Assembly: GCA_035541895.1 (NCBI GenBank)
Contig: DATKMK010000021.1
Coordinates: 79,702 to 143,701 of the forward strand
Source of the DNA: DATKMK01 sp035541895
Lineage (GTDB): Bacteria > Desulfobacterota > Binatia > HRBIN30 > JACQVA1
DNA: 64,000 bases
Direction: 5' to 3'
Below are positions 58,092-64,000 of the stretch, piece by piece (the first letter of the stretch is position 1; each line of letters starts with the position of its first letter). The notes beneath the pieces are model-generated. The model was not told the origin of the DNA. It worked only from the letters and a program-made list of their open reading frames with translations, and searched no databases. The position numbers and the translations under genes were made by a program.

Positions 58092-59219
58092 TCACTGGCG
58101 GTCGGCGGGCGACTGAAACAGCACCACGCTGCGGATGCTCTCGCCGCGATGCATCAGGTCAAACGCGTTGTTGATGTCCTCGATCCGCATCGTGTGGGTG
58201 GCGAACTCGTCGAGCTTGATGCGGCCGTCGAGGTACCAGTCGACGTACTGCGGCAGTTGCGTGCGCCCGCGCGTGCCGCCGAAGGCGGTGCCGCGCCAAC
58301 TGCGGCCGGTCACCAGCAAGAACGGTCGTGCGTGAATCTCTTCGCCGGCGCCGGCGACGCCGATCACGATCGATTGTCCCCAGCCTTTGTGCGCGCATGC
58401 CAACGCTTGGCCCATCACTTCGACGCTCCCGATGCATTCGAACGAGAAATCGACGCCGCCGTCGGTCATCTCGATCACCGCCTCGGCGATGCTGGTCACT
58501 TCCGAGGGATTCACGCAGTCGGTGGCGCCGAGCTGACGCGCGAGCGCGAACTTCCTCGGATTGGTGTCGATGGCGATGATGCGGCCGGCGCCCGCCATCA
58601 TCGCGCCTTGGACGACCGATAGGCCGATCCCGCCGAGGCCGAAGATCGCCACCGAGGCACCGGGATGCACTTTCGCCGTGTTCAGTACCGCGCCGATGCC
58701 GGTGGTGACGCCGCAGCCGAGCAGGCAGACTTTGTCGAGCGGCGCTTCCGGTCGAATCTTCGCGAGCGCGATCTCGGGCACGACGGTGTATTCGGCGAAC
58801 GTCGAGGTGCCCATGTAGTGATGCAGCATACGACCGCGATGCGAGAGTCGGCTGCTTCCGTCCGGCATCAGCCCCTTGCCTTGCGTCGGCAGCAGTGCGC
58901 CGCACAGATTGGTCTTGCCGCTCAGACAGAACTTGCAGTTGCGACACTCGGGAATGTAGAGCGGAATCACGTGGTCGCCGGGCTTCAGCGAGGTGACGTC
59001 CGGCCCGACCTCTTCGACAATGCCGCCGCCTTCGTGTCCGAGCACCGCCGGAAACAGCCCTGAGGGATCGCGTCCACTCATGGTGTACGCGTCGGTGTGA
59101 CACACGCCGGTGGCGATCAGCCGTACCAGACACTCACCCGCCTTCGGCCCGTCGAGATCGATTGTCTCGATCGCGAGCGGTGTTTGCGGCTCCCAACAAA
59201 TCGCGGCGTTGATCTTCAT
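58092..59219 (-). CDS. Class III zinc alcohol dehydrogenase (S-(hydroxymethyl)glutathione dehydrogenase type)
   Basis: A 375-residue MDR enzyme: ATGVCHTDAYTMSGRDPSGL and VLGHEGGGIVEEVG carry catalytic zinc ligands; CRNCKFCLSGKTNLCG binds structural zinc; IFGLGGIGLSVVQGAMMAGA is the NAD loop; HKGWGQSIVIGVAGAG and WRGTAFGG are typical of class III. Family members oxidise S-hydroxymethylglutathione or long-chain alcohols. No S-formylglutathione hydrolase lies next to it, although an alpha/beta hydrolase gene (59309-60088) is close. Confidence 0.92.
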   Translation of the reverse strand: MKINAAICWEPQTPLAIETIDLDGPKAGECLVRLIATGVCHTDAYTMSGRDPSGLFPAVLGHEGGGIVEEVGPDVTSLKPGDHVIPLYIPECRNCKFCLSGKTNLCGALLPTQGKGLMPDGSSRLSHRGRMLHHYMGTSTFAEYTVVPEIALAKIRPEAPLDKVCLLGCGVTTGIGAVLNTAKVHPGASVAIFGLGGIGLSVVQGAMMAGAGRIIAIDTNPRKFALARQLGATDCVNPSEVTSIAEAVIEMTDGGVDFSFECIGSVEVMGQALACAHKGWGQSIVIGVAGAGEEIHARPFLLVTGRSWRGTAFGGTRGRTQLPQYVDWYLDGRIKLDEFATHTMRIEDINNAFDLMHRGESIRSVVLFQSPADRQ

Positions 59220-59308
59220 CGGCTCTTCGAGTCCCCACTAGTTCAACTTCGCGCTGCCGGCAAGACAGCTCCCGGATTGGCGTTGCTGCGACCCGAGACT
59301 TCGGAGAT

Positions 59309-60088
59309 CTACGACGGCAAAGAGACTCTGAGAAAGCGCGCGATCATCGCGTTGACCTGCTCGGGCACTTCGAGTTGGTGGAAGTGTCCGGCGCCGACGG
59401 TTTGCCCGACGACGAGTTGCGGACACAACTGACGTAGCCGTACCAGGTCGCTGATCGGATCGGCCGCGTACAGCGCCAGCCACGGGATCTTGCACGCGGC
59501 AGCGGCCTGCGCGTGATCGAAAGCGAAGATGTTCTCGAACGCTGACGCCATGACATGCTGCGGTGCCTGCGCCATCGCCTCGGTGATGCGGGCTTTGCGC
59601 GCGGGATCGTCGTCGGGATGGAACAATCGATCGCTGACGAACATCCGCTGTGCCTCCCGAAATTGCGGGCTGCGCAGGGCGGCGAGGAAGGGACTGATCG
59701 CCTCTACGATCGCCGCGGGAGCTAGGATCGGCGAATCGACGGTGACGATCGCTGCCGGCACGTAGGGATGCCGCGCCGCCAGTGCCAGCGCGATCACGCC
59801 GCCCATGCTGTGGCCGACGACAACCGGTCGCTCGACTCGCAATTGCTCGCACAACCACGCGAGGTCGTCGGCGAATGCCGGCATGGTGTAGTCCTGCTGC
59901 GGCTTGTCACTCTCGCCGTGCCCACGGAGGTCGACCGCGACGATTCGATGGGTGCGCAGAAAGTAGTCTACCTGCGGTGCAAAGTACGTGTGGTCGCAGC
60001 ACCAACCGTGCACGAAGAGCAGTGCCGGTGCACCGGCACCGACTGCTTCGTAACACAACGCGACTCCGTCTCGACTGACTCGACGCAT
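59309..60088 (-). CDS. Alpha/beta hydrolase
   Basis: A 259-residue hydrolase. Oxyanion region LLFVHGWCCDHTYFAPQVDY, nucleophile Ser in VVVGHSMGGVIALALAARHP, likely acid near ALYAADPISDL and His in VGAGHFHQLEVPEQV. It resembles carboxylesterases and C-C bond hydrolases. Transcribed on the same strand as the class III dehydrogenase, 89 bases upstream of it. Confidence 0.9.
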   Translation of the reverse strand: MRRVSRDGVALCYEAVGAGAPALLFVHGWCCDHTYFAPQVDYFLRTHRIVAVDLRGHGESDKPQQDYTMPAFADDLAWLCEQLRVERPVVVGHSMGGVIALALAARHPYVPAAIVTVDSPILAPAAIVEAISPFLAALRSPQFREAQRMFVSDRLFHPDDDPARKARITEAMAQAPQHVMASAFENIFAFDHAQAAAACKIPWLALYAADPISDLVRLRQLCPQLVVGQTVGAGHFHQLEVPEQVNAMIARFLRVSLPS

Positions 60089-60157
60089 GGGCGCTTCCTC
60101 TCTGGTCCCGTCCTACGTCGAGCGCCTGGGGAGCGTCAATGGCATCCGCCGGAAGGA

Positions 60158-61156
60158 TTACAGCGTCTTCCGCCAGCTCTGCAGTACGCGCAGATAGTTG
60201 GCGCGCTCGAAGGCGCTGGGGTTCGGGCAGTGCTGGAGGTTCATGCTGCCCTGCATTTGGCGCAGCGATTCGTATTCGTGTTCTTCGAGCCACTGGCGCA
60301 TGCCGTCATGGACGACGCGCAAGTGATCCGGGCCGTGACGCAATAGCGCCGACACCATTTGCACCGCCTGCGCGCCCGCCATCACCGCCTTGATCGCATC
60401 GATCGGCGTATGGACGCCGCCGGTGACCGCGAGCGACGCACGCACACGCCCGGACAGAATCGCGAGCCACCGTAGGCGCACGAGCAACTCATCGGAGTCG
60501 GAGAGACGCAAGCTGGGCGTCACTTCCAGCTCCTCGACGTCGATGTCGGGATGATAGAAACGATTGAACATCACCAGCCCGTCGACGTGTAGTTGATCGA
60601 GCTGGTGCGCCAGGTTCGGAATCGCCGAAAAGAAATGCCCCAGCTTCACCGCCACCGGAATCGTGACCGCGGCCTTCACCGTGCCGACGATCTCGCACAG
60701 CCGCCGTTCGACATCCGCGCCCGACTCCCTCGCGTCGGTCGGCACATGATAGATGTTCAGCTCCATCGCATCGGCGCCCGCCTGCTCGATCAGCCGCGCG
60801 TACTCGAGCCAGCCCGACACACTGTGACCGTTCAATGATCCGACGACCGGCACGGCGACGCGTTCTTTGATGCGCCGGATTTGCTCCAAGTAGCGATCCG
60901 GCCCGAGCGCAAATTCATCGGGGTGCGGGAAGTACGACAACGCTTCGGCTTGCGATTCGGCGTGCGCCTCGACGTAATCGACAAACCCGAGCTGCTCTTG
61001 CTCGATCTGCTCCTCGAACAGCGAGTGCATGACGATCGCGGCTGCGCCCGCGTCTTCGAGCCGTCGCACGGTGTCGAGATCATCGACCAGCGGCGATGCA
61101 CCAGGCATCAGCGGGTGAGGGAGATTCAGGCCTAGGTAAGTGGTTGACAGGTCCAT
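60158..61156 (-). CDS. Dihydroorotate dehydrogenase-like flavoprotein
   Basis: ATG 61156 gives the family-typical start MDLSTTYLGLNLPHPLMPGA; a GTG at 61165 overlapping the previous stop is an alternative. The 332-residue TIM barrel has FMN-contact segments AAIVMHSLFEEQIEQE, VPVVGSLNGHSVSGWLEYA, LNIYHVP, IPVAVKLGHFFSAI and LAVTGGVHTPIDAIKAVMAG. This is the subgroup that accompanies pyruvate:ferredoxin oxidoreductase in anaerobes and lacks a clear role in pyrimidine synthesis. It follows that gene directly and is probably co-transcribed. Confidence 0.9.
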   Translation of the reverse strand: MDLSTTYLGLNLPHPLMPGASPLVDDLDTVRRLEDAGAAAIVMHSLFEEQIEQEQLGFVDYVEAHAESQAEALSYFPHPDEFALGPDRYLEQIRRIKERVAVPVVGSLNGHSVSGWLEYARLIEQAGADAMELNIYHVPTDARESGADVERRLCEIVGTVKAAVTIPVAVKLGHFFSAIPNLAHQLDQLHVDGLVMFNRFYHPDIDVEELEVTPSLRLSDSDELLVRLRWLAILSGRVRASLAVTGGVHTPIDAIKAVMAGAQAVQMVSALLRHGPDHLRVVHDGMRQWLEEHEYESLRQMQGSMNLQHCPNPSAFERANYLRVLQSWRKTL

Positions 61157-61161
61157 GGGCG

Positions 61162-64000
61162 TCACTTCTCACTCGCCACGCTAATCTTCGCCAACTGCTC
61201 GTAGATCGCGAAGCGTCGCGCCACTTCTTCCTGCGCGGCGGCCAGCAGTTGGCGGAAGCGCGCGGGGTCCTGTTGCTCGACCATGCGGAAACGGGTTTCG
61301 TTGCGTACGTAGTCGCTCAGGCTCGTCTTGGGCGACGCCGAGTCGAGCTGCAGCGGGCTCTCGCCGGTGGCGAATCGCCGCGGATCGAAGCGGTAGAGCG
61401 GCCACGCGCCGCTGCTCACGGCCAGCTTCTGTTGCTCGGCGCCGAAGGCCATGTCGTAGCCGTGCGCGATGCAGTGGCTGTAGGCGATGATCAGCGACGG
61501 TCCGGGATAGGCCTCCGCCTCTTGGAACGCCCGCACGGTTTGCAGATCCTTGGCGCCGAAGGCGATGCGGGCGACGTAGACGGTGCCGTACGACATCGCC
61601 ATCATGCCGAGATCTTTCTTCGGCGCGGCCTTGCCGGCGGCGGCGAACTTCGCCGCCGCGCCGAGCGGCGTTGCCTTCGACTGCTGGCCGCCGGTGTTCG
61701 AGTAGACCTCGGTGTCTAGCACCAGAATGTTGACGTCGCGACCTTGCGCCAGCACGTGATCGAGTCCGCCGAAACCGATGTCGTAGGCCCAACCGTCGCC
61801 GCCGAGAATCCACACGCTCTTCTTCACCAGGTAATCAGCGACGACGTCGAGTCGGCGCGCGGCGGCGCCATCGAGCCGCACAAGCTTTTGCCGCAGCGCG
61901 ACGACCCGCGCGCGCTGCTGCGCGATGCCGGCTTCACTGCTTTGATCGGCGGTCAGCAACGCATCGACCAATTGGTCGCCGACTTGGCTCGCGAGCTCGC
62001 GGACGAGCGCGCCGGCGAGATCGCGGTGCTGGTCGATCGCCAAGCGGAATCCGAAGCCGAACTCGGCGTTGTCTTCGAATAATGAGTTCGACCACGCCGG
62101 TCCGCGGCCGTCGCGGTTCGTGGTGTAGGGTGTCGTCGGCAGGTTGCCGCCGTATATCGACGAGCACCCGGTGGCGTTGGCGATGAGGGTGCGGTCGCCG
62201 AAGAGCTGCGTGAGCAGCTTGATGTACGGGGTTTCGCCGCAGCCGGCGCACGCCAGCGAGTATTCGAAGAGCGGTTCGAGGAACTGTGCCTGCTTGAGAT
62301 CGATGTGCAGCGTGGTGCGGTCGACTTCCGGCAGATCGAGGAAGAAGGCGTAGTTCTCCCGTTCATTCGCCAACAGCGGCGCCTGCGCCTGCATGTCGAT
62401 CGCCTTGTGCTTGGGGTTCGACTTGTCCTTCGCCGGGCAGACCGTCACGCACAGCGAGCAGCCGGTGCAATCCTCGGGCGCGACTTGGATGGTGTACTGC
62501 TGCCCCTTGAATTCGTTGCCGCGGTAGGGTGTGTGCTTGAACGTCGCGGGGGCCGGCGCCACCCACTCCGTCGTGAACACCTTCGCGCGGATCGCCGCGT
62601 GCGGACACACCATCGTGCACTTGTTGCACTGGATGCACACGACCGGATCCCACACCGGAATGTCCAGTGCGATGCCGCGCTTCTCCCACTTGGTGGTGCC
62701 GAGCGGCCACGTGCCATCGACCGGAAACGCGCTCACCGGCAGCAGATCGCCCTTGTCCGCCAACATCATCGCGGTCACCCGCTTGACGAAGTCCGGTGCG
62801 GCGTCGGCAACAATCGGCGGCATCGTTCGCGTCGCCGTAATCTGATCCGGCACCGCGACTTCGTGGAGATGCGCCAACGTGTGATCGACGGCGGCAAAGT
62901 TCTTCTGAACAACTGCGTCGCCCTTTTTCTCGTAGGTTTTCTGAATCGCCTGCTTGATCTGCGCGATGGCTTGTTCACGCGGCAACACGCCCGAGACGGC
63001 GAAGAAACACGTCTGCATGACCGTATTGATGCGCCGGCCCATGCCGCTGTCCTTCGCTACTTTGTAGGCGTCGATGACGTAGAATCTGAGTTGCTTGTCG
63101 ATGATCGCCTGCTGCACTTCACGCGGAAGCTGATCCCACACGGCATCGGGTCCGTGAACCGTAGTGAGCAAGAACACCGCGCCGGGGGCGGCATAGTCGA
63201 GCACGTCGTAGCGATCGAGGAAGTTGTACTGGTGGCAGGCGACGAAGTTGGCGTGTCGGATCAGGTAGGTCGAACGAATCGGGCGTGGACCGAAGCGCAA
63301 GTGCGAGATCGTGGTGCCGCCCGACTTCTTCGAGTCGTACACGAAGAAACCTTGCGCGTGTTGGCCGGTCTCCTCGCCGATGATCTTGATCGAATTCTTG
63401 TTTGCGCCCACCGTGCCGTCCGAGCCGAGGCCGAAGAACACGGCGCGCACGACGTCGGGGGCTTCGATGTTGAACCTCGGGTCGACCGCGAGCGACTGGT
63501 ACGTGACGTCATCGACGATGCCGACCGTGAAGTGCCGCTTCGGCCGAGCAGCCGACATTTCATCGAACACCGCCCGCACCATCGCCGGCGTGAACTCCTT
63601 CGACGACAGGCCGTAACGCCCGCCAATGACCTTCGGCAGCGGGCCGTTCGTCCAGCATTCGACCAGCGACGTCACAACGTCCTGATAGAGCGGCTCGCCC
63701 GCCGCGCCCGGCTCCTTCGTGCGATCCAGGACGGCGATCCGCTTGGCCGTCTTCGGCAACGCCGCGACCAAGGCGGCCGAGTCCCAAGGCCGATACAGCC
63801 GCACAACGACCATGCCGACCTTCTGCCCTTCCTCGACGAGCTTCCCAACCGTCTCTTCCACAACGCCCGCGCCCGAGCCCATGACGACGATCACGCGATC
63901 GGCGTCCGCGGCGCCGACGTAATCGAACAAGTGATACTGCCGGCCGACCAACTTGGCGAACTTGTCCATGTGCTTCTGCACGATCGCTGCGCACTTGGCA
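61162..64000 (-). CDS. nifJ: Pyruvate:ferredoxin (flavodoxin) oxidoreductase, 5' end beyond window
   Basis: The frame is open to base 64000; about 946 residues of a usual 1,170-1,200 are present, so roughly the first 230 are missing. Visible parts in order: HLFDYVGAADADRVIVVMGS of the domain-II/III junction; the gamma region (FFGLGSDGTVGANKNSIKII); a two-cluster ferredoxin domain (CIQCNKCTMVCPHA and CTGCSLCVTVCPAK); then the thiamine-diphosphate region LACAGCGETPYIKLLTQL, NATGCSSIYGGNLPTTPY, GGDGWAYDIGFGGLDHVL and TEVYSNTGGQQSKATPLG. It makes acetyl-CoA and reduced ferredoxin from pyruvate. Confidence 0.95.
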   Translation of the reverse strand, partial: AKCAAIVQKHMDKFAKLVGRQYHLFDYVGAADADRVIVVMGSGAGVVEETVGKLVEEGQKVGMVVVRLYRPWDSAALVAALPKTAKRIAVLDRTKEPGAAGEPLYQDVVTSLVECWTNGPLPKVIGGRYGLSSKEFTPAMVRAVFDEMSAARPKRHFTVGIVDDVTYQSLAVDPRFNIEAPDVVRAVFFGLGSDGTVGANKNSIKIIGEETGQHAQGFFVYDSKKSGGTTISHLRFGPRPIRSTYLIRHANFVACHQYNFLDRYDVLDYAAPGAVFLLTTVHGPDAVWDQLPREVQQAIIDKQLRFYVIDAYKVAKDSGMGRRINTVMQTCFFAVSGVLPREQAIAQIKQAIQKTYEKKGDAVVQKNFAAVDHTLAHLHEVAVPDQITATRTMPPIVADAAPDFVKRVTAMMLADKGDLLPVSAFPVDGTWPLGTTKWEKRGIALDIPVWDPVVCIQCNKCTMVCPHAAIRAKVFTTEWVAPAPATFKHTPYRGNEFKGQQYTIQVAPEDCTGCSLCVTVCPAKDKSNPKHKAIDMQAQAPLLANERENYAFFLDLPEVDRTTLHIDLKQAQFLEPLFEYSLACAGCGETPYIKLLTQLFGDRTLIANATGCSSIYGGNLPTTPYTTNRDGRGPAWSNSLFEDNAEFGFGFRLAIDQHRDLAGALVRELASQVGDQLVDALLTADQSSEAGIAQQRARVVALRQKLVRLDGAAARRLDVVADYLVKKSVWILGGDGWAYDIGFGGLDHVLAQGRDVNILVLDTEVYSNTGGQQSKATPLGAAAKFAAAGKAAPKKDLGMMAMSYGTVYVARIAFGAKDLQTVRAFQEAEAYPGPSLIIAYSHCIAHGYDMAFGAEQQKLAVSSGAWPLYRFDPRRFATGESPLQLDSASPKTSLSDYVRNETRFRMVEQQDPARFRQLLAAAQEEVARRFAIYEQLAKISVASEK

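Noticed and set aside
1..64000. tRNA, rRNA, phage or complete insertion-sequence genes
   Set aside because: Reading both strands gave no cloverleaf, rRNA segment, integrase, transposase or phage structural gene that could be supported.

Overview
The window is GC-rich, densely coded chromosomal DNA from a Gram-negative bacterium. Proteases and esterases with signal peptides, lipoproteins, an exosortase, an EF-hand (dockerin-like) secreted protease tail and a DUF1329 / thiolase-OB-fold / LLM monooxygenase gene set are typical of uncultured soil or groundwater lineages such as Candidatus Binatia. That placement is an inference from gene content; no rRNA gene is present to test it. No tRNA, CRISPR array, prophage or complete insertion sequence was seen.

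Layout. 0-4.7 kb: a truncated response regulator, then a minus-strand operon of two paralogous GAF-type sensor kinases and rsmH joined by 4-base overlaps. 4.8-15.2 kb: a secreted phosphodiesterase/phosphatase, an MFS pump, a secreted protein plus matrixin-type metalloprotease pair, an SDR, a secreted PHB-depolymerase-like esterase, a GPH transporter overlapping a cytochrome P450, a tiny membrane protein, and a methyltransferase with an export signal. 15.4-16.2 kb: remains of a membrane sensor and an NtrC-type regulator. 16-31 kb: adenylate cyclase, CMD-family protein, molybdopterin oxidoreductase, two small proteins, an NtrB/NtrC-like kinase-regulator pair, a dehalogenase-like hydrolase, an ECF sigma factor coupled to an Ogt alkyltransferase with an extra N-terminal segment, a GlxA-type regulator with a DJ-1 protein, and a DprE2/DprE1-like epimerase pair.

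31-54 kb is a catabolic region: two OB-fold proteins, two thiolase-like proteins, enoyl-CoA hydratase, DUF1329 protein, cyclase-family hydrolase, LLM flavin oxidoreductase, aldehyde and alcohol dehydrogenases, amidohydrolase, isochorismatase-like protein, three SDRs, acyl-CoA ligase, amine-oxidase-like flavoprotein, D-aminoacylase-like amidohydrolase and a MaoC dehydratase. Three TetR genes punctuate it. Each has a candidate palindromic operator on a nearby promoter, and two promoters 21 kb apart carry nearly the same operator. The set looks like CoA-ester, beta-oxidation-like breakdown of a cyclic or branched carbon source; the substrate cannot be told.

54-55.8 kb holds an exosortase-H-like enzyme, a membrane partner with a SEC-C tail, and a disrupted gene for what looks like its sorted substrate. 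55.8-64 kb: a WD40 lipoprotein, enoyl-CoA hydratase, class III alcohol dehydrogenase, an alpha/beta hydrolase, a dihydroorotate-dehydrogenase-like protein, and the C-terminal four fifths of pyruvate:ferredoxin oxidoreductase, which runs off the right edge.
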